Below are positions 28,673-39,781 of a DNA stretch of 64,000 nt, one piece after another. The translations under genes were made by a program, and so were the position numbers. Below the pieces are notes generated by a model that was not told the origin of the DNA, did not search any database, and worked only from the letters and a program-made list of their open reading frames with translations. The stretch's first letter is position 1, and each line of letters begins with the position of its first letter. Origin of the DNA: Unio delphinus (taxonomy: Eukaryota > Mollusca > Bivalvia > Unionida > Unionidae); contig JAQISU010000041.1 of the NCBI GenBank assembly GCA_029339505.1, forward strand, positions 7,821,001 to 7,885,000, written 5' to 3'.

Positions 28673-28704
28673 TCCAATTGAAAAATGGTTTCTGATTTCA
28701 AATA

Positions 28705-29154
28705 ATGATCATACACTACAATCATGATAAACCAACCCCCGTCTACGTAGTTAATTCACGGTTTCCAGTTTATAGAGCATACTACGGAGATGGTTTAGGC
28801 AATACCATTGCAGGGTTATTTGCGAGAATGGCTCCAAAAGTGATGCCGTTGGCTAAACAACTAGGAATGAAAGCAATTGAAGTTATTCGTGATAAGGGTA
28901 TTGGTGCTGTTGGAGATCTTGCTGGAAAAGCGTTTTCAACTGCGAAGAATAAATTAACATCATTAGTGAGACGAGAAAAATCCAAAGGATTTTCAAAGAA
29001 ACCGTTACCATCTACAGCGGAAATGCCTGCAAGTGTTAGTAGAATTATAAATAACGCAGTAGACGAAAAATTAGCGTCGATGGCTTTAACTCCCGACCAA
29101 AGCAATATTGCAAATATGATAGCAGGAAGCGGCTTTAAAAAACTACGTCGATGA
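28705..29154 (+). CDS. pVI-like virion protein with amphipathic segment (element A)
   Basis: The 149-residue protein has an N-terminal region ending AYYGDGLGNTIAGLF, an amphipathic helix (ARMAPKVMPLAKQLGMKAIEVI), a Gly/Ala-rich stretch and a basic C-terminal tail (GSGFKKLRR). An N-terminal segment ending in a GxG-type site followed by an amphipathic helix resembles membrane-lytic pVI/pX-type virion proteins. The assignment is by layout and by position directly before the capsid gene. The copy in B (58135-58569) is intact and similar. Confidence 0.6.
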   Translation: MIIHYNHDKPTPVYVVNSRFPVYRAYYGDGLGNTIAGLFARMAPKVMPLAKQLGMKAIEVIRDKGIGAVGDLAGKAFSTAKNKLTSLVRREKSKGFSKKPLPSTAEMPASVSRIINNAVDEKLASMALTPDQSNIANMIAGSGFKKLRR

Positions 29155-29200
29155 AAATCGTTTATGATTTCACGATTTAGACTCTGATAAATAGAATAAA

Positions 29201-30616
29201 ATGTTCAAAAAATCACATGATCCGGCGTTTGATATAGACGCCCCAGTTGGCAAGGATGATTCTGTACGCGATTATCAATATTACGCCTATCATGCAATAG
29301 ACGCAAATAGTCGATCGCGAATTGAACTTCAAGTCCATGATACCAGTAAATATTTTTTGCCCTGTGAAGCGTTTATTGAAGTAGAAGGAGAACTTGTAAC
29401 AGCTGCTGATACTACTGCTGTACCAGCACCGTTTCCAGCTGGTACTCAAGTCGGTTTTGTCAATAATGGTATCATGGTGTTATTTGAGAGTGCAAAATAT
29501 CTCATTGATGGAAAAGAAATCGAGTCGATAGATTGCGATGTTGATGTGGCTACAACAATAATCGGGTTAGCGAGATATTCCGATGATTATACAAGATCAG
29601 CAGGACCTTCTATGATGTTTGCAAAAGATGCTACAAATACCGCTGGAGGAAAACAATTCGTTGTAAGACGACCAAATGATCGTGCTGCTAACCCTGCTCC
29701 TGCTGGTATCGAAGATATGATTATAAACAACGATCCTAATTTCAATCTAGGAGCTGCAACACGAAACTCAATGTTGGGAGTAGGGCGTAAATCATTTTCA
29801 TGCGCGATTCCACTGCATCACATATTTGGATTCTGTAGAAACGTCCGAAAAGTTATTTATGGGGCGAAGCATACAGTATCGCTTGTACGAAAGAGTGATG
29901 ATAACGACGCAATTTGGAGGATTCCAGCAGATGCTGCAAATCCCAATGCTGATGCCGGTAAAGTCAATTTAACAAAAATATCATTGTGGATGCCAGTGTT
30001 GACTCCAGCAATCACCGCAGAAGAACGATTACTATCATTTATGGACCAAGGAGGAAAGTCGTTGTTGAGTTGGCTAACCGTGAGTACAGATGTTAAACAA
30101 TTAAATATCAACGGGTTATTCACGTGGAATCTAGCATCAAAACAAGGCGTTGCTGCGCCACGTCATATATTTATTGCGTTACAGGATAACACACGAGTTG
30201 GCAATCAACTCTCCAGCCATATGATATTTGATCAGTTAGGTGTGAAAGACGTCTCACTGAGAATAAACGGCCAACAGGAACCATCCGAGGATATACAACT
30301 TAATTACACAGAAAATCATATTGCACGCGTGTATCATCGTCTGTTGTCATTTATGGCACGTGATCAAAATGTCGATACTGGTTTGCAAATATCACAATAT
30401 GATTTTAAAAATCTGTATCCGATCTATTACTTCTCACTGGAACATCTCGATTTAACAAGACAGTCCGTCGTTGATATACACTTTAGAGCTAATGTGACTC
30501 GTGGTGCTATTGCTAATTATAGAGCGGTTGCTGTCATTCTCAGTGATAAATCAATGCTACTTGAAGGTGTTGGTGGAAGAATGAGAGTGGCAGATGCCCC
30601 AGTGGAAAACATGTAA
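29201..30616 (+). CDS. Major capsid protein, double jelly-roll (element A)
   Basis: The 471-residue protein carries the signature region of Polinton/adintovirus hexon-like proteins: SCAIPLHHIFGFCRNVRKVIYGAKHTV and LVRKSDDNDAIWR, with later FSLEHLDLTRQS. Such proteins assemble into trimeric pseudo-hexagonal capsomers of an icosahedral shell. The length matches the family. The frame is fully open, unlike the copy in element B, which has an 8-bp deletion. It lies in the virion block between pVI-like and pX-like genes. Confidence 0.9.
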   Translation: MFKKSHDPAFDIDAPVGKDDSVRDYQYYAYHAIDANSRSRIELQVHDTSKYFLPCEAFIEVEGELVTAADTTAVPAPFPAGTQVGFVNNGIMVLFESAKYLIDGKEIESIDCDVDVATTIIGLARYSDDYTRSAGPSMMFAKDATNTAGGKQFVVRRPNDRAANPAPAGIEDMIINNDPNFNLGAATRNSMLGVGRKSFSCAIPLHHIFGFCRNVRKVIYGAKHTVSLVRKSDDNDAIWRIPADAANPNADAGKVNLTKISLWMPVLTPAITAEERLLSFMDQGGKSLLSWLTVSTDVKQLNINGLFTWNLASKQGVAAPRHIFIALQDNTRVGNQLSSHMIFDQLGVKDVSLRINGQQEPSEDIQLNYTENHIARVYHRLLSFMARDQNVDTGLQISQYDFKNLYPIYYFSLEHLDLTRQSVVDIHFRANVTRGAIANYRAVAVILSDKSMLLEGVGGRMRVADAPVENM

Positions 30617-30656
30617 TTGAAATTGTAAACGATTTAGAATCAATCAATTATGTATA

Positions 30657-31136
30657 ATGTCATATAGTGTTATTAGTGTTGCGTTAACTCCCGGTCAATT
30701 AAAAAAATTGCAATCGGAATCAGCTAAAAAATGTGGAACCACAATCACGTTGAAACCCAACCAAATGACTGGTGGTGCAAATAAACTATCGCTGACAACT
30801 CGTCAAATAAAACATTTCAATGATGCACTTGCAGCCAAAAAAGGTGTTCAGATTACTCTCTCTGCAGCTGCTATCAAAAATATGATTAAAACAGGCGGTA
30901 TATTTCCGTTGTTAGCTGCGATTCCAGCATTGATTGCAGCAGCAGCCCCAGCGGTGGCTAAAGCGGCAGCGTTAGGAGCCGTTGGTACTGCAGCAGGAAT
31001 GGCACTAAAGAAGGCAACTGGGAAAGGATATAAAAAAAAGGGACGATCCGTTCACGGATTGGGTCTAAGACTACCAGGAACCCCGTATTCGTGGTACAGC
31101 GGAAAGGGTCTAAGACTACCAGGAACGATTTATTAA
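30657..31136 (+). CDS. pX-like hydrophobic/basic virion protein (element A)
   Basis: The 159-residue protein has two related N-terminal halves (VALTPGQLKKLQSESAKKCGTT and LTTRQIKHFNDALAAKKGVQ, each followed by an IT-L stretch). Then come a GG-Ile-Phe and a long Ala-rich hydrophobic segment (PLLAAIPALIAAAAPAVAKAAALGAVG), and a basic tail with short repeats containing GLRLPGTPYSWYSGKG. The layout fits a precursor that the protease trims into a membrane-active peptide. The family role is inferred. In B the frame is broken near the start and the tail repeats are more numerous. Confidence 0.7.
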   Translation: MSYSVISVALTPGQLKKLQSESAKKCGTTITLKPNQMTGGANKLSLTTRQIKHFNDALAAKKGVQITLSAAAIKNMIKTGGIFPLLAAIPALIAAAAPAVAKAAALGAVGTAAGMALKKATGKGYKKKGRSVHGLGLRLPGTPYSWYSGKGLRLPGTIY

Positions 31137-31147
31137 TTGAGGAACCT

Positions 31148-31594
31148 ATGGTTCCCATGTCCAATTTTGATTTAATGGATGCTGCTAAAAAACTAGTGAT
31201 TAAAAATTTCAGAGGTGTTTTTATGAAAGATCAATTACCACATCAACCAAACAAAACTGAAACAGGTATTATTAATCTCGATAACAGCACCGGACCTGGA
31301 ACTCACTGGGTTACATACGCTATTGATCCACGTGGGATTGTTTATTTCGATTCATATGGATTAGCCCCACCAAAAGAGTTTATGCGGTATATAAAAACCC
31401 TTCCAATGAAGACTTGGTATTCTACGCTACCAACACAAACGATGATTGACCCACCAATATGTGGCAGCGAAGTATTAAATGTCCTTGACGCTATTTCTAA
31501 CTCCTTGAGTAACCCAAGCGGAAAACCACCACATGTTGTCGTGAATGAATACACTAGCAATCGCTTTTTAGAGAGAGAAAGAGTTTTACAATAA
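31148..31594 (+). CDS. Adenain-type cysteine protease (element A)
   Basis: The 148-residue product from ATG 31148 (MVPMSNF; the ATG at 31157 is possible) has His53 in GTHWVTYAID, Asp68 in IVYFDSYG and Cys105 in DPPICGSEVL. A Gln lies about eight residues before the Cys. These positions match the His-Asp-Cys triad of adenain-like proteases that mature capsid precursors. The active-site context CGSEVL differs from CGQYC in element C's enzyme. The stop is separated by one base from the next ATG. The frame is intact, as in B. Confidence 0.88.
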   Translation: MVPMSNFDLMDAAKKLVIKNFRGVFMKDQLPHQPNKTETGIINLDNSTGPGTHWVTYAIDPRGIVYFDSYGLAPPKEFMRYIKTLPMKTWYSTLPTQTMIDPPICGSEVLNVLDAISNSLSNPSGKPPHVVVNEYTSNRFLERERVLQ

Positions 31595-31595
31595 C

Positions 31596-32447
31596 ATGAT
31601 TGATATTTGGGGGAGATCTTTGAAACCCAAACCCGATGGCACTGCACCACCTGATTCTGTCGAGGATGTAAAAAAACTAATCAAAGATGAAATAGCTGAG
31701 ACGTTGAACTTAACAAATGTTGATCCTAATGAAATAGTTGTATTTCAAGACAAACAGGGTAAATTGAAAACCAGTAATATTTCTCTGGATGATATTTTGG
31801 TTAAACAACAAAACGCAATCGAGGATACTATCGCGTTATTTTCCGATCAGGGTAAACTCAAACCGGGTGTACTCGTTTCGACGATTACAGATCGATTAAA
31901 AACTCTCAACGATGAGTTAAAAAATTTTGTGGCTGTACTGGCAACGCTTGAATCTAAAATTGAAGATAACGGAAAACAGTTTTCAGTTTTTCGTAGAAAT
32001 ATCATTGATAAATTTATTGGAACCCATTTGGATAAAATTGAAATAAAACTCCCTGATATTAAAAAATCCATCGATGAGACGAAAACTTTCATCGAAGCCG
32101 TCAAAGGTGATTTTTCGAGGATGATAACAATCATTGAAAAAACAAAAATTCCTCATGAGAAAACCAATAACGTAGTATATACAATCCAACACGGATCATT
32201 TGAATGGACACCTGCAAACAACAAATTAGATATCACTGCTACTATCAAGGGTATTTATCGATTAACGCTGGTAGCACCAATTCAATTTAATATATCATCG
32301 TCGAGTTCATCCGGGGTCAATAATGTGATATCAACGATCATCGACAAGGATAAAACTGAAAAGTTCACTATAACAGCTACTGATAAAGATTTGGCTAGAA
32401 CTTCGGTATCATGGTATGTAGAATTCGTAGCGGATTTAAGTAAATAA
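31596..32447 (+). CDS. Spike/fibre-like protein candidate, coiled coil with C-terminal beta domain (element A)
   Basis: The 283-residue protein has a short N-terminal tail (MIDIWGRSLKPKPDG) as in tail-fibre proteins, which anchor by the N-terminus. A long helical coiled-coil stalk (about residues 60-190) with an NISLDDILVKQQNAIE-type segment follows, then a C-terminal region of alternating beta-like residues (about 195-283). The layout suggests a trimeric spike. In B a 31-residue stalk segment is duplicated in frame, as expected for repetitive stalks. No receptor domain is recognised. Confidence 0.55.
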   Translation: MIDIWGRSLKPKPDGTAPPDSVEDVKKLIKDEIAETLNLTNVDPNEIVVFQDKQGKLKTSNISLDDILVKQQNAIEDTIALFSDQGKLKPGVLVSTITDRLKTLNDELKNFVAVLATLESKIEDNGKQFSVFRRNIIDKFIGTHLDKIEIKLPDIKKSIDETKTFIEAVKGDFSRMITIIEKTKIPHEKTNNVVYTIQHGSFEWTPANNKLDITATIKGIYRLTLVAPIQFNISSSSSSGVNNVISTIIDKDKTEKFTITATDKDLARTSVSWYVEFVADLSK

Positions 32448-32498
32448 CTAAATTGAAAGGATTTCACAATTGAAAACGCTAGTGTTTTTAAAATAAAA

Positions 32499-33044
32499 AT
32501 GATTTCATCAACTCAATGTCGCTATGATCAGGTCAGAGAATTTCAGAATAGACTCAAAACCCTCACTGAGGAGTATCAAATAAAAATAAAAAAATACCGA
32601 CGAAGAATCACCGCAATTGATGTTATTATATACTCGGTGTCAAGCGTTTTCACTGGTGCCGGAATAATACTAGCATCTGTTACAATGATTGCCCCGGTCG
32701 TAGTTCCAATTTGCATTTCTGCGGTGGCTACAATCGGGGGTATATCAACCGGGATAGCAAAAAAGATATCATCATGCAGCCAGAGTAAACTGCAGAATTA
32801 CTTACTTCAATTTCATATTGCATCAACCGCATATTCGCAATTATCATTGATGATATCGTCGTCACTCGATAATACGATTATATCAGATAGTGAATTCTCA
32901 GCGATGGTCAGTATTTTTGAATCCGCGATATCGAAATTAGAGCGACAACATGAGTATAATAACAATGACAACACCGATGGAATCAGAAAACACGAACCCA
33001 AAAAACAAAATGATCTCAATAATATCAACATTACCAGATTGTGA
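32499..33044 (+). CDS. Two-pass membrane protein, unknown (element A)
   Basis: The 181-residue protein has an N-terminal coiled coil (REFQNRLKTLTEEYQIKIKKYRRR) and then two membrane segments (about residues 45-70 and 70-90, VIIYSVSSVFTGAGIILASVTMIAPVVV and ICISAVATIGGI). A C-terminal helical and Asn-rich tail follows. In B the corresponding frame is longer and overlaps the start of the penton-like gene. In A a local duplication (about 32890-33200) has displaced the tail, so this stop is probably premature. Confidence 0.65.
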   Translation: MISSTQCRYDQVREFQNRLKTLTEEYQIKIKKYRRRITAIDVIIYSVSSVFTGAGIILASVTMIAPVVVPICISAVATIGGISTGIAKKISSCSQSKLQNYLLQFHIASTAYSQLSLMISSSLDNTIISDSEFSAMVSIFESAISKLERQHEYNNNDNTDGIRKHEPKKQNDLNNINITRL

Positions 33045-33100
33045 ATTCTCAGTGATGGTCAGTATTTATGATTCCTCGATACCAAAATTAGAAATAAATC

Positions 33101-34485
33101 ATGAGTATAATAACAATGACAACACCGCAGGAATTACTTCAACAAATAGTGGAGAACACGAACCCAGTACAAACAAGCATGATATCAATAACATCAACGA
33201 ATCCAGAATTCAGTGTGAATTTCCCCTCTCCGGTCCCAGTGAAGGAGATAGCGCTAGCAAAACTACGAATGTATCACAGTTGGCCTAATATCAGATCAAA
33301 ATCATTTGGTGGTCAACAACCGAATAATTCACTGGTGTTTGCAAATAAGAATAAACCCGACGGAACACCAGACTGGAACGTCATTTCGATACCAACAGGG
33401 TCATACCAAATCGAACAAATCAATGATGAATTCGCGCGTAGAATAAAATCGATTACTGGAGTAGAGTCAAAAATCGCTATAACAGTTCATGAACCGACGC
33501 TATCATCCGCAATTGAGATAAGCACAGAAGGATACGTAGTAGATATCTATCAAAGCTCAATAAGAACCGTACTAGGATGGCCTGAAATCCCACCCGGGGG
33601 AAAAACCGTTGATTTACCAGAACCAAAAAAAACTGATTATGTCACAGACAGGACAAAACCTGATAATCCAATAAAGAGTTATAAAGATCATAGATTTACT
33701 ATAGAGTTTTTTAGTTTAGTATATCGACCAATTGGAGAAGAGGAGGAAATAAGGGAGCATCATCATTTTTTTGTTAACGAACCTAAAATCATTGACAATT
33801 TCACAGCAATGAATAAAGATTTTTCATTGTTGTTAATATCCCTTAGATCCGGCTCTCTCACCCGAGATGAATTTATCAGCGTTGTAGAAACATGTAACAA
33901 AATCATCAATGACATGCATTTAACCTAAAAATTATTCAGGATATATTAGATCACAATAACCCCCAAACGAGAACAACATTTGCAGCGAAGTATAATATAC
34001 GCGTTGAAGATATCCCCACATTCAAACTACCAGGATATAACGTACCAGAACTAAAAAAACTTCTCAATGATGCCATCGATGTTGGTTTCAAAATAATTCA
34101 TGACGCATGGAAAAAAACAACATCACCGGAAATAAAAATCCTCAAACACAATAATGACCCAGACGGTGGCGGCAGGCATATCGCTCCGTTCAACGTGAAT
34201 ATATCCTCAGTGATTGCGCTCAATTTAGTGTGTGATGTTATCGAAGGAAGCTATCAGATTAATCTCGAACGATCAAATCAAGCTCAGCAAGGATATATTC
34301 TTTATTCATTTGCACCAACAGCTCCTCCAGGATTCCTAATTATTGAAAACCCAATTAATCCTGTCTACATGCGATGCCATAATAATTCATTAACCAGAAT
34401 TAATTTCAAACTCACCGACCAGTCAAATAATCTGATTGATTTACAAGAAGAGGTGTTAGCGATTAGTCTGTTTGTGAAATCATAA
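33101..34485 (+). pseudogene. Penton-like minor capsid protein, frameshifted (element A)
   Basis: The frame starts MSIITMTTPQEL and includes VISIPTGSYQIEQINDEFARRI, typical of the conserved N-terminal part of the putative minor capsid/penton protein of Polintons. It is open to 33928, then continues in another frame from about 33925 (FNLKIIQDIL...) to the stop at 34485. The intact 455-residue copy in element B defines the whole gene. The middle part (about 33690-33800) differs strongly from B. The penton role is assigned by family resemblance and position beside the membrane protein. Confidence 0.7.
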
Positions 34486-34507
34486 ATGATTTTCGTCCTA
34501 AAGACTC

Positions 34508-34797
34508 GATCAAATATTCGGTTAAAATCATTTTATTATTTTTATTAACCCAGAACTGAAAACTTTAGCAGCAGAGAGGGTGGATGACAACAAGTTGCGA
34601 CCAAAATTAATTAAAAAATCGTTTTCATTCTTTTAGTTAAAATGATTTCGTAGGGAGATTTCAATCAATTTTTTGTCTGAAAACGTTGTAGGGTTTGCCC
34701 CTGAGACATTTTTTTTTTTGATCGTAGGAAGGCTCGTTTTAGGATTTCAATCAAAATTTTGCCTGAAAACGTTGTAGGATTCACCCTCTCTGCTGCT
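34508..34797 (-). repeat. Element A right terminal inverted repeat
   Basis: Pairs with 4726-5014. The outer 231-bp part (34567-34797) is again flanked by inverted AGCAGCAGAGAGGGTG 16-mers. The ATPase 3' codons present in the left repeat's neighbourhood are absent here beyond GATC. Confidence 0.9.
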
Positions 34798-34802
34798 TCA
34801 TG

Positions 34803-35510
34803 TCATATTTATCAACCGTTTTCGAAACCACCTCTTTAAGAATACCCAAATAATCATACTACTAACACCAAGTTCCTGAATAAAAGAATTATGTTCAGTT
34901 GTATTTAAACTATTGAGTTTCTTGCTGAACCTATCATAACATTAAAGTGTAGTTGGAAAAGACAATACATTTTTTAATTTTAAAATGAACCTGATTAAGC
35001 TGATTTATCATCCTGGTCGTTAGTTTGATACCAGAATGCCATTTTGTTTTCTTTAATTATTTATAAAATATGATCACATAATAAAATATACGTTTGGGTT
35101 TACCCTTAAAAAATTATGAAAAATAGCCCAAAAAGTAATGGGATAACTATTTATAATTTGTTTCATTTAAACTTGTTGTCCAAGGTATGGGACCATACAT
35201 GCCGAATATATAAAGAGAAACTTAATTGAAAGATAGTTTATTTAGACATAACGCGCCACTGATCGGTCAGCAGCCCGTTAGAATTTCACCCGCACAACAC
35301 CGGAGCCAAGCAATGTGTCAAAATATGATCGTGTATCCCTATATGACGTATGCAGCCATGCATGCAAGGTAGGAAAAGAAAGACCAGACCTAAAACAAAA
35401 ACGTATGGATGTAAGAAATATTAATTAAGTCTGAGTATACTTTTGACAAAAAATGGAAGGATTGTACAATAAATTAATGGATCAAATTGATAACTGTTTG
35501 TTTGATTGTT
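34803..35510. other. Host intergenic DNA, no gene seen
   Basis: AT-rich sequence without recognisable coding, RNA or repeat features. Confidence 0.45.
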
Positions 35511-35822
35511 TAGGATTTTTAACGTAGCTTTAACAATGTTTTAGTCATATCGCTACGATGTCTGCCGTGAGGCAGTTTACAGTGTTGTCTAGCACTGTGG
35601 CATCATGCCGCAGACATGTAGCATGATGTCCCACCCAGTCACATTTTCCTGACACCAGGTCGACCAGTCCTAACACTAACACTAACCTCTTAATGCTGGG
35701 CGCCAAGCGAGGCAGCTGTTAGTACCATTTTTGTAAGTCTTTGGTATGACTCGGCCGGGGATCGAACCCACGAAATCCCGCTTCCGTGGCAGTCGCTCTA
35801 ACCACTATACCACCGGAGCGGT
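35511..35822 (-). mobile_element. tRNA-derived SINE, second family
   Basis: Read on the minus strand, it opens with GCTCCGGTGGTATAGTGGTT (box A) and GTGGGTTCGATCCCCGGCC (box B). A body follows with GCCTCGCTTGGCGCCCAGCA, GGTTAGTGTTAG, GTGACTGGGTGGGACATCAT and CTGCGGCATGATGCCAC, and an ACGTTAAAAATCC end. The head is tRNA-like but the acceptor stem does not close, so it is not a functional tRNA gene. Bodies of this kind are, to my knowledge, typical of molluscan core-domain SINEs. Confidence 0.75.
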
Positions 35823-36259
35823 TTAAATTGATTAACTGAGAATATTCTATATTCTTACGCTGGTACAAGAAAAAGCCTGCAGATTAGTAACGTCTCTTTT
35901 ATTTTTTACCAGGGTTACACATTGAAATCGACAGTTTTGACGCCAATTCTCATAAGAATGAAAATGACACATGGGGCATTATGCAAAGGAGTAGTTATAT
36001 TTCTTCATTACTCACTGGTGGATGGCAGTACATACATTTTGTCCCACAATAAATTAGGATGAACAATTAGTTGATGTAAAAACTATCGAGTAAGTAAATT
36101 ATATAGATTAGTATCATGCAACTTCAAGAATATGGTATGAACCTGAAGTATGATATTTTATTATGTAGATGTATATGACATTACAACACCTGTTATAAAG
36201 TCCAGATATTGTTGCTTCTTTGCGGTAATATTTAAGTCCACCGAATTCATTTTCAAAAT

Positions 36260-36391
<132 letters not shown>

Positions 36392-36552
36392 TATATATAT
36401 AGTTAACATGGTAAAGCATGGAAAACAATAAAAATTCACTAACAATCAAAAATTAATAACCAAAGAGGTATCTACCATTGTGGTTTGACATATTATGAGA
36501 CCTTTTTGAATCATTTCATCACCCCAAACCCAACTATCGTTCAGTGTGTGTG

Positions 36553-36671
<119 letters not shown>

Positions 36672-36819
36672 CATGCATTTGAAATTGCAGGAACTATGCC
36701 ACGACAGTCTTTTATAAGAGTTCAAGTACGATCTCGTCCCCACCATGGAAATAAACACTATATCATTATCAAAAGATTTAATAAAGCTGTTTACAGACAC
36801 ACCCGTCACACTAAAACGT

Positions 36820-36851
<32 letters not shown>

Positions 36852-38194
36852 CCCTAATGCTAGATCTCCTCGTCCCGGAAAATGAAATACGTGCGAGATA
36901 ACTAAATTTAAAACAAATTGTACTTATTAAATCGCCTTAAAGTTATTTACCATGTTTTTGGACGATTGACTGTTGATGCGAAAAGCAACCTTCCGTGTTT
37001 TCCAATTATTCGGTGTATTGTCTCATTAATTTAGCATTAGATCGCAACGGGAAAATATTGTCACTTTCAAATGCCTGAGGGATGTATAATTAACACTGCG
37101 CCATACAATTAATGTATTTTGCCAATAAGAGCCGAGTGTGATCCTTCCATCTGTCTTCTCTTTCATGCTAGCTCATTAGTACATTCACTAGTACTTTGAA
37201 GGTAGACCCCAGTAAAGCAATGTATAAGACATGTTTATTCGAAACTAAAGAGAAGAGAAAATCAGCAAAAGACAGACGTTGTTTAATATTTGCAACATTG
37301 TTCTTCTTGAGGGAACGCACCAAATCTCGCAATCACACTTTTGTCCTGTATTTGATTATAAGGCCTCTGTAGTAAAAAGAGGAGAATTAACAGAAAAAAG
37401 AATAAAGAAAATGAAAGAGTGCTGCATTGTTTCACAGAAGAGTAGTGTAATATAGCATTCCCAGCCTGTCCTCTTTGACCCTGTATTGACACTATCATCG
37501 AGAATTGCTGCCAATTAAATCTTGAACTTAATATTCCGATTGACATTTGCCCGTGTTTTGCTGTGCGTAAAGGTTTAAAAAAGTCAGTGCTGCATTGCGA
37601 TCAATCAGTTTAATTGCACCTTTTAGGATAAACACCCTAGACAAACTGATGTTGGAGAGTTCTATTTCCATTTACAAAAGGCCTCATTAAAATTGGATTT
37701 CACATTTTCCATTTTTTTATATGAAACTTGTGCTATAAAATCAAGTCAGCCTAGCAAAATCCGTCACTTCAACCCACCACTAATTTATTTTTGAGAGAAC
37801 ACGGTGAGCTGTCTATTGCAACACAAATGTCATCTTTTGTTTTATTAGATTTCATTTTGAAAAGCTGAAGTAGACATATTTTGTTACATTTAAAATTGCT
37901 ATATATTGTTTGAGCGAACTCTGGTCTAGTTTGTGTGAATTTTGATAGACAACGTTCAATGATAACTCAAATAGATCTTAGAAAGGTTCGTTCTGTCTCT
38001 GCTAAATTAAACAAAATGCACCCAGTCTATTGATCTTTACAACTAAATATGATATTAGGCAATTGCCTAAAAGAAAGAAGTCTTGCGATGAAACATCATA
38101 GGTAGAGAAACAATACAAAAACTGTAAAAATATTGTCATCAATAAACTATTACATTTAAATTTTTGTCTTTTACATGCTCTGGAGTGAAATATT

Positions 38195-39410
38195 GAGGTC
38201 TGTACACTTTATTGTATGCTAATACTAGTATGAGATCTGTTAACGTTATTATCTGAATATATTCATATGAAGCAGTACAAGTTACTTTCTGGTTATATTA
38301 GTATGAGATTTGTACACGTTATTATCTGAACATATTCATATGAAGCAGTACAAGCTACTTTCTGGCTATATTAGTATGAGATTTGTACACATTATTATCT
38401 GAATATATTCATATGAAGCAGTACAAGTTACTTTTTGGTTGTGCTAGTATGAGATCTGTACACGTTATTATCTGAATATATTCATATGAAGCAGTAAAAG
38501 TTACTTTCTGGTTATATTAGTATGAGATTTGTACACGTTATTATCTGAATATATTCATATGAAGCAGTACAAGTTACTTTCTGGTTATATTAGTATGAGA
38601 TCTGTGCACGTTATTATCTGAACATATTCATATGAAGCAGTACAAGCTACTTTCTGGCTATATTAGTATGAGATTTGTACACATTATTATCTGAATATAT
38701 TCATATGAAGCAGTACAAGTTACTTTCTGGTTATATTAGTATGAGATCTGTGCACGTTATTATCTGAACATATTCATATGAAGCAGTACAAGTTACTTTT
38801 TGGTTGTGCTAGTATGAGATCTGTACACGTTATTATCTGAATATATTCATATGAAGCAGTAAAAGTTACTTTCTGGTTATATTAGTATGAGATTTGTACA
38901 CGTTATTATCTGAATATATTCATATGAAGCAGTACAAGTTACTTTCTGGTTATATTAGTATGAGATCTGTGCACGTTATTATCTGAATATATTCATATGA
39001 AGCAGTACAAGTTACTTTCTGGTTATGCTAGTATGAGATCTGTACACGTTATTATCTGAATATATTCATATGAAGCAGTACAAGTTACTTTCTGGTTATA
39101 TTAGTATGAGATCTGTGCACGTTATTATCTGAATATATTCATATGAAGCAGTACAAGTTACTTTCTGGTTGTGCTAGTATGAGATCTGTACACGTTATTA
39201 TCTGAATATATTCATATGAAGCAGTACAAGTTACTTTCTGGTTGTACTAGTATGAGATCTGTACACGTTATTATCTGAATATATTCATATGAAGCAGTAC
39301 ACGTTACTTTCTGGTTATATTAGTATGAGGTCTGTTCACGTTATTATCTGGATATATTCGTATGTAGAAAGTACACGTTACTTTCTGGTTATACTATTAT
39401 TAGATCTGTA
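38195..39410. repeat. 73-bp tandem repeat (minisatellite/satellite)
   Basis: About 15-16 copies of a unit containing TATTAGTATGAGATCTGTAC, ACGTTATTATCTGAATATA and TTCATATGAAGCAGTACAAG. The last copies degrade near 39340-39500. TTCATATGAA is an internal palindrome. Confidence 0.95.
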
Positions 39411-39750
39411 CGCGTTATTTTCTAAATATATTATTATATAATAAGTTCATGTTACTTTATGGTTATACCAGTATGAGTTCTTTACGCATTTATTTTCTGG
39501 GCATATTAGTAAGTTTTTAAAAGTAAAGTATTGCACTTATATAATTGTATTTATCACGTAGTTGGTTGATTTACACATTTATACTTGATATGGGAAGTAC
39601 TCCGAAAATCAGTTTAAAGCTTGCACAATTTTGAACCAAAGCAGCGATCGAATTCATGATACATACATTGGCACATAATCGAGATAAGTGTGGGAACTGA
39701 TCAGATGTTCAGCAGTACAGTGACTCGACGACCACATTAGATCAAGAGAC

Positions 39751-39781
<31 letters not shown>

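Larger units (their letters stand above)
4726..34797. mobile_element. Element A: Maverick/Polinton (adintovirus-like), interrupted by element C
   Basis: The element is bounded by inverted repeats (4726-5014 and 34508-34797) and a TTCATG duplication. It encodes the Polinton hallmark set: retrovirus-type integrase, packaging ATPase, adenain-type protease, major capsid protein and penton-like protein, plus a PLA2 virion protein and a polymerase-like/helicase replicase. The total is 30,072 bp, of which 15,265 bp is nested element C plus one duplicated target site, leaving about 14.8 kb. Integrase, replicase and penton-like genes are frameshifted. A closely related inverted copy, element B, starts at 52498. 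Confidence 0.93.

Noticed and set aside
35742..35820. tRNA gene on the minus strand
   Set aside because: Boxes A and B are present but the acceptor stem does not pair and a SINE body follows directly. It is a SINE head.
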